A stretch of DNA of 64,000 bases from Aliarcobacter cryaerophilus ATCC 43158 (GTDB lineage Bacteria > Campylobacterota > Campylobacteria > Campylobacterales > Arcobacteraceae), in the NCBI RefSeq assembly GCF_003660105.1, contig NZ_CP032823.1:248001-312000 (forward strand). Reading direction: 5' to 3'. Each line of letters begins with the position of its first letter. Position 1 is the stretch's first letter. Under the pieces are notes generated by a model, which saw only the letters and a program-made list of their open reading frames with translations, made no database searches and had not been told where the DNA came from. Shown piece by piece: positions 17,864-26,337 of this stretch. A program made the translations under genes and the position numbers.

Positions 17864-19123
17864 ATGGAGAGTAGAAGTATTTATAAGCAGTTTTATCTAA
17901 AGCTTATATTTGCAACTTCTCTTTTTGTTATCATTCTCTCTTTTATTTTTTTTGAATATACAAAAAACTCATTTTATGACAACATTCAAGATAATTTACT
18001 ATTTCAAGCAAAACAGATAGAAAAAGGCTATATAAGCTTTGATAAGTTTCAAAATGTAATATCTTCTTCTCAAATTATTGAATTAATAGAAAATAATAAA
18101 AATACAAAACAAATAGAGTTTTCAAAATTCTCAAAGGGTGATAAATCTTTTATTAGATTAGAGTTTTTAATGCATGATAATGCAATTTTGCAAATTACAA
18201 AAGATATAAGCTTGGAAAAAGATATTCTTTATTTAATAATATTTAAAAACTTTTTTGCTCTTGCAATTCCAGGTTTTATTTTTATGCTAATTTATGCATT
18301 AATAGTTGCAAAATCACTTTTAAAACCTATTGTACAAATAAATAAAAAACTATCAAACATGGATGAAAATTCACTATCTCAAATTGACAAAAAAGATTTA
18401 CCAGAAGAGTTTTTAACTCTAGCAAACTCTATAAACTCTCTTACAAATAGAATAGGAACTTATTTAAAGTTTAAAAAAGAGCTTTTTATAGGAATAGCTC
18501 ATGAGCTTAAAACTCCACTTGCTGTAATGAAGCTAAAAAATGAGTTAATGCTTAAAAAACCTAGAGAAATTTCTCAATATGAAGATGCTATTAAGCTTAC
18601 AATTAAAGAGATAGATGGTATGAATATTATGATTAGTTCTATTTTGGATATTGGAAGAACTGAGGGTGCACAATTTGAACAACCAAAAAATATTGATTTA
18701 GTTGAATTTATAAAATATAAAACAAATGATTACAATATGCTTGCATCTAAAAAGAGCATTACAATAAAATTTAGCTCAAATGTATCTAGTTTTAATATAA
18801 TTATTCAAGAGACACTTTTTAATCAGATTTTACAAAATTTTGTACAAAATGCTATAAAGTTTACTCCAAATGGTAAAACTATAAAAATTAAACTAAAAAA
18901 AATAGATGATAAAGTTATATTAAATGTAATTGATGAAGGTATTGGAATAGATGAAAATATAGATGTTTTTGCACCATTTAAAAAAGTTGGAAAAGAAAAT
19001 GGTGTAGGATTAGGATTGTATTTAGCAAAAATTGCAAGTGATGCGCTAAATGCAAAAATTTCTATAAAAAATAGAGAAGATGGAAAAAATGGTGCTATTG
19101 CAAAACTTGAATTAACTTTGTAG
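17864..19123 (+). CDS. Membrane sensor histidine kinase
   Basis: The 419-aa kinase partners the regulator at 17166. It has membrane helices at about 12-30 and 127-150 enclosing a short (about 95-aa) periplasmic sensor region with no recognisable fold. A linker follows, then the H-box FIGIAHELKTPL with His213, the N-box NFVQNAIKFTP, and G-boxes DEGIGID and GVGLGLYLAK. All catalytic elements look intact. The ligand is unknown. Alternative identities such as a CprS- or ArsS-type kinase cannot be settled from the sequence. Confidence 0.9.
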   Translation: MESRSIYKQFYLKLIFATSLFVIILSFIFFEYTKNSFYDNIQDNLLFQAKQIEKGYISFDKFQNVISSSQIIELIENNKNTKQIEFSKFSKGDKSFIRLEFLMHDNAILQITKDISLEKDILYLIIFKNFFALAIPGFIFMLIYALIVAKSLLKPIVQINKKLSNMDENSLSQIDKKDLPEEFLTLANSINSLTNRIGTYLKFKKELFIGIAHELKTPLAVMKLKNELMLKKPREISQYEDAIKLTIKEIDGMNIMISSILDIGRTEGAQFEQPKNIDLVEFIKYKTNDYNMLASKKSITIKFSSNVSSFNIIIQETLFNQILQNFVQNAIKFTPNGKTIKIKLKKIDDKVILNVIDEGIGIDENIDVFAPFKKVGKENGVGLGLYLAKIASDALNAKISIKNREDGKNGAIAKLELTL

Positions 19124-19184
19124 TATTTGATTTTAAAATATAAGCTATTTGATATTATAAAAGTATATAAAAATAGGAAAAATC

Positions 19185-20189
19185 ATGGCAAATTGTAAAT
19201 TTGGTTTAAATGACCATAAGCCCTTCATATCAGAAAAATCAAATCATCACCATAATGATAAGAAGCATAATCATAATTTCATTTCTAATATAAAAAAAGA
19301 GGAGCATATTGATTCTGCTCATCATAGAGATGATGGACATACTCATCAAGATCACAGAAAAATAGATAAAAAAGTTTTAAAATGGGCATTAGGAATTACT
19401 CTAATAACAATGTTTTTAGAGTTCTTTTATGGATTTTTATCAAACTCTTTAGCACTTATTTCAGATGCAATTCATATGTTTACTCACTCTTTTGCATTGA
19501 TTATTTCACTTTTAGCAATAATAGTAGCTAGTAAAACAGCACCAATTTCTAAGACGTTTGGATATTATAGGATTGAAGTAATAGCTGCTTTTATAAATGG
19601 AATTACGATTATTTTATCAATCATTTGGATAGTTTATGAAGCTTATCAAAGATTTGTAGAACCCCAAACTATAGATATAAAAACAGCTATTATAGTTGCA
19701 ATAATTGGACTTTTTGTAAATATAACTACAGGTATTATTTTGATGCAAGGAGATAAAAATAATATAAACTTAAAATCAGCATTCGTCCATATGTTAAGTG
19801 ATGCTTTATCTTCTGTTGCAATTATAATAGGTTATATAGTTATCTACTTTACTTCATGGTATTTTATAGACATTATTTTAGCTGTTATTGTAGCTCTTGT
19901 AATTTTAAAATGGGCAATTGATATTTTGAAAAATTCAACAAATACTTTACTTGAAAGTTCTCCTGTTGATGTAAAAGAAGTTAAAGAGTATATTGAAAGA
20001 AATGAAAAAGTTTTGGAATTACACGATATTCATATTTGGGAGATAACTGCTGATATGTATAATATGACGGCTCATGTAAAAATAGATAAAAAAGATTTAG
20101 AAAATTATGAAGATATTTTATATCAAATAAATCATAATTTAAAAGAAAAATTTAAAATAGTTCATACAACTTTTCAGTTTGAGTGGTAA
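19185..20189 (+). CDS. Cation diffusion facilitator with His-rich N-terminus
   Basis: A 334-aa CDF-family metal/proton antiporter, probably exporting zinc or a similar divalent ion. The first 60 residues are rich in His and Asp (for example HHHNDKKHNH and HHRDDGHTHQDH), a likely metal-binding tail. About six membrane helices follow (from about residue 66), then a cytoplasmic domain from about 260 (ELHDIHIWEIT). In TM2 the metal site reads HMFTH, HXXXH where zinc CDFs usually have HXXXD. TM5 has HMLSD, the normal form. It stands alone before serS. Confidence 0.88.
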   Translation: MANCKFGLNDHKPFISEKSNHHHNDKKHNHNFISNIKKEEHIDSAHHRDDGHTHQDHRKIDKKVLKWALGITLITMFLEFFYGFLSNSLALISDAIHMFTHSFALIISLLAIIVASKTAPISKTFGYYRIEVIAAFINGITIILSIIWIVYEAYQRFVEPQTIDIKTAIIVAIIGLFVNITTGIILMQGDKNNINLKSAFVHMLSDALSSVAIIIGYIVIYFTSWYFIDIILAVIVALVILKWAIDILKNSTNTLLESSPVDVKEVKEYIERNEKVLELHDIHIWEITADMYNMTAHVKIDKKDLENYEDILYQINHNLKEKFKIVHTTFQFEW

Positions 20190-20211
20190 GTTTTTTTAGG
20201 GTAAACTTGGA

Positions 20212-20217
20212 TATAAT
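20212..20217 (+). promoter_or_regulatory. serS -10 element
   Basis: TATAAT in CTTGGATATAATCAGC is 28 bp before the serS ATG and matches the promoter context at 3053-3058. Confidence 0.6.
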
Positions 20218-20244
20218 CAGCAAAAAATTAAAAAAAGAGTTAAT

Positions 20245-21486
20245 ATGATTGATATAAAACTATTACAAAATGACTTTGAAAAAACTAGTCTTTCTTTACA
20301 AAAAAAAGGTGTTTCAATTGAGGTTTTAGAAAACTTAAAAACTTTGGCACAAAATACAAAACAAAAAAGACAAATTATGGAAGAGGTAACAGCAGAACAA
20401 AATCTTCTTTCAAAAGAGTTTCCTAGATACAAAAAAGAGAATCTTGATGTTGCAGAACTTCAAGAAAAAATAAATAACTTAAAAAATAGAAAACAAGAGT
20501 TAGAAGATGAGGTTAGAGTTTTAGAAGAAGAGCTATCTTCTATTGCTTTAGGAATTCCAAATCTTCCAGATGAAAATGTACCATTTGGTGCAGATGAAGA
20601 TGAAAATGTAGTTCTAGAAGTTATTGGGACTAAACCAACTTTTGATTTTACACCAAAAGAGCATTGGGAATTAGAGTGTGATTGGTTAGATTTCCAAAGA
20701 GGTGTAAAGTTAGCAAAATCAAGATTTACAGCACTTAAAGGTGATGGGGCAAGACTAGAGAGAGCTTTGATAAACTATATGTTAGATTTTAATAGAGCAA
20801 GAGGATTTAACGAGTGGTATGTACCTTTTATGGCAAATTCAAACTCTCTTTTAGGAACAGGGCAACTTCCAAAATTTGAAGATGATTTGTTTAAAATAGA
20901 GGGAGAAGATTTATATCTTATTCCAACAGCAGAAGTTAGCCTTACAAATTTATATAATGATGAGATTTTAGATAAAAATGAACTTCCGCTTCTTCTTACA
21001 TCATATACTCCTTGCTTTAGAAAGGAAGCTGGAAGTGCTGGACGTGATACAAGAGGACTTATAAGACAACATCAATTTGATAAGGTTGAAATGGTAGCAA
21101 TAACTTCACAAGAGCAATCAGATGAAATATTTCTTAAGATGGTTAATTGCGCTAGTGATTTATTAACTTCACTAGGTCTTGCTCATCAAAAAGTACAACT
21201 TTGTACGGGAGATTTAGGATTTGGAGCAGCTGTTACAATCGATTTAGAAGTTTGGCTTCCTGGTCAAAATAGATTTAGAGAGATATCTTCAATCTCAAAT
21301 ACAAGAGATTTTCAAGCAAGAAGAGCAAAAATAAGATATAAAGATGATAAGAAAAATATATTTGCACACACTTTAAATGGTTCAAGTCTAGCAGTTGGAA
21401 GAACTCTTTTGGCAATTATGGAGAACTATCAAGAAGCTGATGGAAGTGTTAAAATTCCAGAAGTTTTAAAACCATATATGAAATAA
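20245..21486 (+). CDS. serS: Seryl-tRNA synthetase
   Basis: This class II synthetase charges tRNA-Ser. The 413-aa protein has the long antiparallel coiled-coil arm (about residues 25-100, rich in Lys, Glu and Gln). The class II core has [11 protein letters not shown], the motif 2 segment [20 protein letters not shown] and the motif 3 segment [16 protein letters not shown]. Length and motifs are normal. Its own promoter lies just upstream and hairpins follow at 21519-21592. Confidence 0.97.
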   Translation: MIDIKLLQNDFEKTSLSLQKKGVSIEVLENLKTLAQNTKQKRQIMEEVTAEQNLLSKEFPRYKKENLDVAELQEKINNLKNRKQELEDEVRVLEEELSSIALGIPNLPDENVPFGADEDENVVLEVIGTKPTFDFTPKEHWELECDWLDFQRGVKLAKSRFTALKGDGARLERALINYMLDFNRARGFNEWYVPFMANSNSLLGTGQLPKFEDDLFKIEGEDLYLIPTAEVSLTNLYNDEILDKNELPLLLTSYTPCFRKEAGSAGRDTRGLIRQHQFDKVEMVAITSQEQSDEIFLKMVNCASDLLTSLGLAHQKVQLCTGDLGFGAAVTIDLEVWLPGQNRFREISSISNTRDFQARRAKIRYKDDKKNIFAHTLNGSSLAVGRTLLAIMENYQEADGSVKIPEVLKPYMK

Positions 21487-21518
21487 ACAAAATCATAAAA
21501 AATTATAAAATTTGACAT

Positions 21519-21549
21519 AAAAAAAGGTGGGGAAAACCCACCTTTTAAT
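21519..21549. terminator. Terminator hairpin after serS
   Basis: AAAAAGGTGGG (21521-21531) pairs with CCCACCTTTT (21537-21546), loop GAAAA. On the plus strand four T residues follow, enough to end serS. On the minus strand the T-run is longer (seven or eight), so it can also act in reverse. Confidence 0.75.
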
Positions 21550-21560
21550 TATTAAGGGAG

Positions 21561-21590
21561 AAAAAAAGGGGTTGAGAGAAACCCCTTTTA
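21561..21590 (-). terminator. Second terminator hairpin, best read on the minus strand
   Basis: AAAAAAGGGGTT (about 21562-21572) pairs with AACCCCTTTT (about 21579-21588). On the minus strand the stem is followed by seven T residues, a classic rho-independent signal for a transcript coming from 21806 or from the candidate RNA at 21725. Confidence 0.7.
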
Positions 21591-21725
21591 TATTAAGCTT
21601 TAAATAATAAAATAAATTCTTTTCATAAACTTAATATTTTACAGAACGACCTTTGAAAGAGGTTTTATCCAAAATTGCTACATTTTAACTAAGGAGAGAT
21701 AAGTCGTAGATAAAACCTCTTGATC
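21562..21725 (-). ncRNA. Candidate structured small RNA (or structured 3' UTR)
   Basis: No gene was found in 21487-21806. Within it, a perfect 13-bp inverted repeat, AAGAGGTTTTATC (21657-21669) with GATAAAACCTCTT (21709-21721), encloses a 39-nt loop. Inside that loop GTCGT (21703-21707) is complementary to ACGAC (21646-21650) outside it, giving the A-B-A'-B' order of a pseudoknot. On the minus strand a TAAAAT box (21737-21732) could start a transcript near 21725, and the hairpin at 21561-21590 would end it, giving about 160 nt. It could instead be the 3' UTR of the gene at 21807. It does not show landmarks I know of tmRNA, RNase P or SRP RNA. Confidence 0.35.
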
Positions 21726-21806
21726 AATGAAATTTTACAATTTATAAACTTAAAGTTTGCTATTTTAATGCTATGCTTCTAGATAAATTTCTAATTTTGG
21801 TAAAAT

Positions 21807-22181
21807 TTATTTTACAAAAACCTTTGTATCATATAATTTTCCATCTATAAAAACTTCAAAATAACCTTTTTCAACATCTAAATGCCTAAATGTTAGTTCA
21901 TATCCATATATTTTTTTTGTTAAACTATTGTAAAGAGCTTCTTTATTTATTAATTTTCCATTTGATTTATTTATTTTTGTTATCACATTTACATCTTTAT
22001 TGTAATTTCCTATTATGGCAACTTTGAAAAAAACTTCACCTTTATATTGAAAATCTGTTTTAATTTTATGTTGTACATTTTCAACTCTATTTTCATCATA
22101 AATAGCTACTAAAAATGCCTTTTGTATATCATTTGCGTTTAAAAATATAAAACTAAAAAAAATGAATAATAATTTTTTCAT
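21807..22181 (-). CDS. Small exported protein of unknown function
   Basis: A 124-aa protein starting MKKLLFIFFSFIFLNA, a clear signal peptide, so it is probably periplasmic. The mature part has alternating beta-type patterns (VFFKVAIIGNY, YELTFRHLDV, YFEVFIDGKLY) and no cysteine. I chose the ATG at 22181 because it follows the ATGA overlap with the upstream GGDEF-EAL gene and begins the signal peptide; a start 14 codons earlier lies inside that gene. The coupling suggests a shared role, possibly sensing, but no family is recognised. Confidence 0.75.
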   Translation of the reverse strand: MKKLLFIFFSFIFLNANDIQKAFLVAIYDENRVENVQHKIKTDFQYKGEVFFKVAIIGNYNKDVNVITKINKSNGKLINKEALYNSLTKKIYGYELTFRHLDVEKGYFEVFIDGKLYDTKVFVK

Positions 22182-23803
22182 ACTAAAGTTTCTGGTTTTC
22201 CTATGTGATAACCTTGAGCACAACTAATCCCTATCTCTTTTATAGTTTGTAATATTTTTTCATCACTTACAAACTCAGCAACTGTTTTAATTCCAATTCT
22301 TTTTGCAAAACTAACTATTGTTTCAACAATTAATCTATGCTTATCATCGGTAACTATATTTTTTATTAAAGAACCATCAATTTTAATATAATCAACATCT
22401 AATCTTAAAAGGTGCTCAAAATTTGAATAACCTGTTCCAAAATCATCTATTGCAATTCTTGCACCCAAAGATTTTATTTGATTTATAAAAGAGATAACTT
22501 CTTGATAGTTTTCTATACCTTCTGACTCTAAAATCTCAAAAGTTACTCTAGAAGATGTGTTTGTCTCTTTTATAGTTTTTAATATAAAATCAACAGTTTC
22601 TAAATCTTTTATATCATCAACACTTAGATTTATAGAGAAGTTTTCATCTCTATTTTGGAATGTTTTACAAGCTTGGGCTACAACTATTTTTGTGATACTT
22701 GAGTATAATTTTATTTTTTTAGAAAAATCTAAAAATTTATATGGAGCAAGAGAGTTTCCTTTATTATCTATTAGTCTTACTAAACTTTCATAAGAGTAAA
22801 TTTCACTATTTTCTATATTTAAAAGAGGTTGATAATGACAAATAATTCTATTTTCTAAAATTGCCTCTTTTATTTGAGTTGCAAGTTCTATATTTTCTTT
22901 ATATCTCTCTTCTATATTTTTACTCTCTTCATAAATACAAATATGATTATTTGAAGTTTTTGCATTATTTACAGCAATATCTACTTTTGTCAAAAGTTTT
23001 TCATTGCTTTTTGCAATACCAACAGAAAAGGTAATTAAAATTGTTTTATCGTCTATATAAAAAGGTTCACTATCTAGTAAATTTATAATCTTAATTGCTT
23101 CATTTTGTAACTCTTCTTCTGTTTTTTCATCAAAAAATAAAATAGCAAATTCATCACCATCTATTCTATATGCAGTGTATTCATATTTTATAAATCTTAA
23201 AGCTATATCTTTTAAGATTTTATCAGCATTATTTGTACCAAAAAAATCATTTACCTCTTTGAAATCGTCAATGTTAAAAACAATAGAAGATTTAGGCTTT
23301 TTATTTTCAATATCTAAAATGATTTTTTGTCTATTTGGAAGTGATGTTAGATGATCAAAATACATAAGATATTCATTTCTCTCTTTTAAGAGTATCTGTT
23401 CTGTAATATCTCTTGCTGTTCCTATAACTCCAATTAAATTTTTGTTTTCATCAAAAAATGGAGCTTTATCAACTTCAAGATATCTCATTTTTCCTTGAAT
23501 ATTTCCATTTTCTAAAAACCTTAATGGCTTCATAGATTTTATAGTTTCTAAATCAGTATTTGTGCATAATTCTCCAAATGTATGCCAATTTTTATTATCT
23601 TTATATTTTTCTCTTTCTCTCAAAGCAAAAAAGATATCAGTTTTTCCAATAACTTCATCAGGAGTTGCAATTAGTAAACCACTACAAATAGCATTATTTG
23701 CATATAAGTAACGACCATTTAAATCTTTTATCCATAACATATCAGGAGAGTGTTTAGAAATTAAGTTAAGAAGAGTATCCGAGTTTATATTATTTTTTTT
23801 CAT
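22178..23803 (-). CDS. PAS-GGDEF-EAL cyclic-di-GMP protein
   Basis: A 541-aa soluble protein: PAS/PAC sensor (about 10-135), GGDEF (about 145-292) and EAL (about 305-541). The GGDEF signature reads DGDEF at 215-219, so diguanylate cyclase activity is uncertain. The EAL domain keeps Glu339 (in YESLVRL), DDFGTG (453-458), the IKIDGSL lysine and the late QGYHIGKP, so phosphodiesterase activity is likely. No membrane helix is present. It is coupled by ATGA to the exported protein gene downstream. A TATAAT box on the minus strand at 23835-23830 is a likely promoter. Confidence 0.9.
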   Translation of the reverse strand: MKKNNINSDTLLNLISKHSPDMLWIKDLNGRYLYANNAICSGLLIATPDEVIGKTDIFFALREREKYKDNKNWHTFGELCTNTDLETIKSMKPLRFLENGNIQGKMRYLEVDKAPFFDENKNLIGVIGTARDITEQILLKERNEYLMYFDHLTSLPNRQKIILDIENKKPKSSIVFNIDDFKEVNDFFGTNNADKILKDIALRFIKYEYTAYRIDGDEFAILFFDEKTEEELQNEAIKIINLLDSEPFYIDDKTILITFSVGIAKSNEKLLTKVDIAVNNAKTSNNHICIYEESKNIEERYKENIELATQIKEAILENRIICHYQPLLNIENSEIYSYESLVRLIDNKGNSLAPYKFLDFSKKIKLYSSITKIVVAQACKTFQNRDENFSINLSVDDIKDLETVDFILKTIKETNTSSRVTFEILESEGIENYQEVISFINQIKSLGARIAIDDFGTGYSNFEHLLRLDVDYIKIDGSLIKNIVTDDKHRLIVETIVSFAKRIGIKTVAEFVSDEKILQTIKEIGISCAQGYHIGKPETLV

Positions 23804-23829
23804 AATCCCTCAAGTTTCATAGTTGAAGG

Positions 23830-23862
23830 ATTATATCTTAAGTTATTAAAAATAACTTTAAG
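23830..23862 (-). promoter_or_regulatory. -10 element and small hairpin between napD and the GGDEF-EAL gene
   Basis: TATAAT (23835-23830) lies 27 bp before the GGDEF-EAL ATG. Just upstream, AAGTTATT (23840-23847) pairs with AATAACTT (23851-23858), a weak hairpin that may end the nap transcript. Confidence 0.4.
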
Positions 23863-23892
23863 GAATATTTAATAATTATTTTCTTTTAAGTA

Positions 23893-24279
23893 TTATTTTT
23901 GAGTATTGTCAAACTCTTTTGCAAAACCTATTAAATCTTTTCGTTTTAAATCACCTCTATAAATCATATCTTCAACTTTTATATCTTTGTCATTTAAAAC
24001 TTTTGGAACCAAATCAGCATTTTCTAAAACTTCCATATGATTTGCTAGCTCTTCTTCACTGTAGCTCATCTGCATATCAGCACTACTTACATAAGGAATT
24101 GCTTCAATTACTTTTAGTTTTTTTAGCTCCTCTTCTACATTTTTACCTTCAATTGTAATAATAATTCTTCCTTTTTCATCGTGCATATGATAATCACAAA
24201 CACCAGATTTCTTAAGATTTTCTATTACACTATCAAGATATTTTGGTAGAGTTTGTACAACAATACTTGAAATATTCAT
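23893..24279 (-). CDS. napD: NapD, maturation chaperone of the nitrate reductase
   Basis: NapD binds the twin-arginine signal of NapA and controls its export after cofactor insertion. The protein starts NISSIVVQTLPKYLDSV, the usual beta-strand and helix start of the family, and shows the ferredoxin-like alternation of the fold through residue 80 (GRIIITIEG). The remaining 45 residues form an acidic C-terminal extension not seen in the roughly 90-aa enterobacterial NapD. It is the last gene of the nap operon, 2 bp after napL, as in other Campylobacterota. Confidence 0.88.
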   Translation of the reverse strand: MNISSIVVQTLPKYLDSVIENLKKSGVCDYHMHDEKGRIIITIEGKNVEEELKKLKVIEAIPYVSSADMQMSYSEEELANHMEVLENADLVPKVLNDKDIKVEDMIYRGDLKRKDLIGFAKEFDNTQK

Positions 24280-24281
24280 TT

Positions 24282-25244
24282 TTAATCCTTTTTTAAATTA
24301 TATATATTTACTTTTTTATCATCACTTGCCACAACTAAACTATTTTCATCTAAAAATAAAATAGATGTAATAAGTGCTTTATTTCCTTTTAGGATAAAAA
24401 GCTCCTCTTTTGTATCTACATCAAAAACTAAAACATCATTATCTTCATTTAGTGAAATTGCTGCTTTTTTTGCTTTTTCATCTAAAGCTCCTGCATATAC
24501 CAAAAAATCTATTGATTTATAGTATGGTTTTTTTTGATTTTTGTAATAAATAGATGCTCTTCTATCTTGTCCACAAGCTAGAAGAGTATTTTCTTTGAAA
24601 TCAACTTGAAAAACTCTATCTACATTTTGACCTTTAAATTGTCCAATTTTTTCTAAGTTTGAAGTGTTGAGTTCTGAAACAATTCCACTTTCATCGGCTA
24701 TAAAAATAGATTTTTTATCACTACTTAAAACAAAATGAGAAAAAGATGATTGAGAAACTTGAGTTGATTTTAAGATTTTTTTATTTTTGAAATCATATAT
24801 AAAAATCTGATTTGATAAAAGAGCATAGACTATTTTATTATCATCTAAGAATTTTGCATAAGCTATGAAAAGTCTATCATCTGAGCTAATTATATTTTCT
24901 AAAATACCATCTTTTGATATAAAAATATCTCTTCCACCGCTTTGTCCTTGAGATAAAATTAAAATCTTATCATCAATTATATCGGTACTGAAAATTTTTG
25001 CACTTATCTCTTTATTTGTAAAATCTTTTATATTTTTAATCTTTATTGAAGAGATAATCTCTCTTTTTTCAAGGTTAAAAACATCAACAAAGCCATCATT
25101 TGTTGCTAAATATAGGTTCTGTTTATCTTTTGCAATATTTGTAACTCCACTTGATGCAAAAAAAGAGAAATTCGCTTCTAACTCTTTTGCATATAAAAAA
25201 GATGAGCTAAAAATAAATATAAGTGTAAAAATTAAATTTTTCAA
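24282..25244 (-). CDS. napL: NapL, exported WD40-like beta-propeller protein of the nap operon
   Basis: The 320-aa product has a signal peptide (MKNLIFTLIFIFSSSFLYA) followed by repeated beta-strand blocks such as NLYLATNDGFVDVFNLEK and VVASDDKKVNIYNLKK, consistent with a seven-bladed propeller. I chose the TTG at 25244 because AGGA lies 8 nt upstream, it is 8 nt after the napF stop, and it begins the signal peptide. ATG starts at 25283 or 25313 lie inside napF. NapL is a Campylobacterota-specific nap protein whose exact role is unclear; it affects nitrate reductase activity in related organisms. Confidence 0.82.
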   Translation of the reverse strand: MKNLIFTLIFIFSSSFLYAKELEANFSFFASSGVTNIAKDKQNLYLATNDGFVDVFNLEKREIISSIKIKNIKDFTNKEISAKIFSTDIIDDKILILSQGQSGGRDIFISKDGILENIISSDDRLFIAYAKFLDDNKIVYALLSNQIFIYDFKNKKILKSTQVSQSSFSHFVLSSDKKSIFIADESGIVSELNTSNLEKIGQFKGQNVDRVFQVDFKENTLLACGQDRRASIYYKNQKKPYYKSIDFLVYAGALDEKAKKAAISLNEDNDVLVFDVDTKEELFILKGNKALITSILFLDENSLVVASDDKKVNIYNLKKD

Positions 25245-25252
25245 AACAAATC

Positions 25253-25732
25253 CTAAACTATTTTTATTGCATTTGTTGGGCATACTTTTATACAAAAGCC
25301 ACAAGAAGTACAATTTTTATTTATATTTGGTCTAAACATTCCTAAAAAATCTATTGCATTTTCTAAGCAAGGATCTTTGCAAGAAAAACACATAGTATTT
25401 TGCCAAGATAGGCAAGTTAGAATATCAATTTCTATTTTAGCTTCTATTTGCTTTTTATCTTCAATATTTAAAACACCATTTTGACAAGAAATTGCACATA
25501 AATCACAATAAGTACAACCAGAATTTGAAAAATTTATCTTTGGAGTACCATCTTCTAAAATCTCTATAATATTTTCTTTACAAGCAGTTAAGCAAGGTTT
25601 TTCTAAACATTCCACACATTTTGTAAAAAAAAGATTTATATCATTAAAGTAGGGTGGTCTTATAGCTTTTTCTTGCAAACTTCTATTTTTGAAAGGTTTT
25701 GCAAGAGAGCCAAAAAGCTCTCTTCTTTGCAT
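25253..25732 (-). CDS. napF: NapF-type four-cluster ferredoxin
   Basis: A 159-aa protein with four cysteine groups: CVECLEKPCLTAC, CTYCDLCAISC, the set around CMCFSCKDPC and CTSCGFCIKVCP. This matches four iron-sulfur sites. It has no signal peptide; the N-terminus RRELFGSLAKPF is typical of NapF. By family precedent it acts in the cytoplasm in NapA maturation or redox handling. It lies 2 bp after napB. Confidence 0.88.
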   Translation of the reverse strand: MQRRELFGSLAKPFKNRSLQEKAIRPPYFNDINLFFTKCVECLEKPCLTACKENIIEILEDGTPKINFSNSGCTYCDLCAISCQNGVLNIEDKKQIEAKIEIDILTCLSWQNTMCFSCKDPCLENAIDFLGMFRPNINKNCTSCGFCIKVCPTNAIKIV

Positions 25733-25734
25733 AC

Positions 25735-26337
25735 TTATTTTACACCCTCATTTATATTGTCTATAAGATTTGATTTATCATTTAAATCGCTACTTCTAAA
25801 CTCTGTTTGGAAGTTATTTTTAGGGACAATTTTACTATCAGATTGTGGTGCATGACAAGCAGAACAGTTAAATCTAGCATTTGATAAGTGATCAAGAGGT
25901 TTTATAATAGTTTTTAAATCACTACTATTTGCTACAATTTTTCCATCTCTTTCAAGTTCACCTTTTTTATCTATTTTTACATCTTCTCTAAAACTTGTAA
26001 AGTGAGATTTTGGAATAGGAGTTGCACCCATAGATTCTGCTACCATTGGATCATGACATGAAGCACATTGGTTATTATCTATTGTAATAGGTAACATTCC
26101 TTCTGTATCATGTGGAATCATAGGTGGAGCATTTTCAAATGCTCTTTTGATTTTTGTACTAGTTCCAGCAGGTTCTGTAGCATATTTTGTCTCATCACTT
26201 ACAACTTTATCTTCTGAAAATAGATTATCTTGTCTAATTCCAAGAGATTCTTCTTTGATACTTTTATTTGCAGCATAAGCAAAAGTAAAAAGAGTTGCAA
26301 TGGCAACTAGACTTAAAGCTAATTTTGTTAATTTCAT
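25735..26337 (-). CDS. napB: NapB, di-haem cytochrome c subunit of nitrate reductase
   Basis: NapB passes electrons to NapA in the periplasm. It has a signal peptide (about residues 1-22), two haem sites CASCH (91-95) and CSACH (158-162), and the PPMIPHD motif that supplies a haem ligand in NapB. The length of 200 aa is slightly longer than usual. Its start overlaps the end of napH by 4 bp and napF follows after 2 bp. Confidence 0.95.
   Translation of the reverse strand: MKLTKLALSLVAIATLFTFAYAANKSIKEESLGIRQDNLFSEDKVVSDETKYATEPAGTSTKIKRAFENAPPMIPHDTEGMLPITIDNNQCASCHDPMVAESMGATPIPKSHFTSFREDVKIDKKGELERDGKIVANSSDLKTIIKPLDHLSNARFNCSACHAPQSDSKIVPKNNFQTEFRSSDLNDKSNLIDNINEGVK

Noticed and set aside
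21807-22223. Longer start at 22223 for the small exported protein
   Set aside because: The extra 14 residues lie in the end of the GGDEF-EAL gene and would bury the signal peptide.
24282-25313. Longer napL reading from ATG 25313
   Set aside because: It would overlap napF by about 60 bp and put unrelated residues before the signal peptide; the TTG at 25244 fits better.
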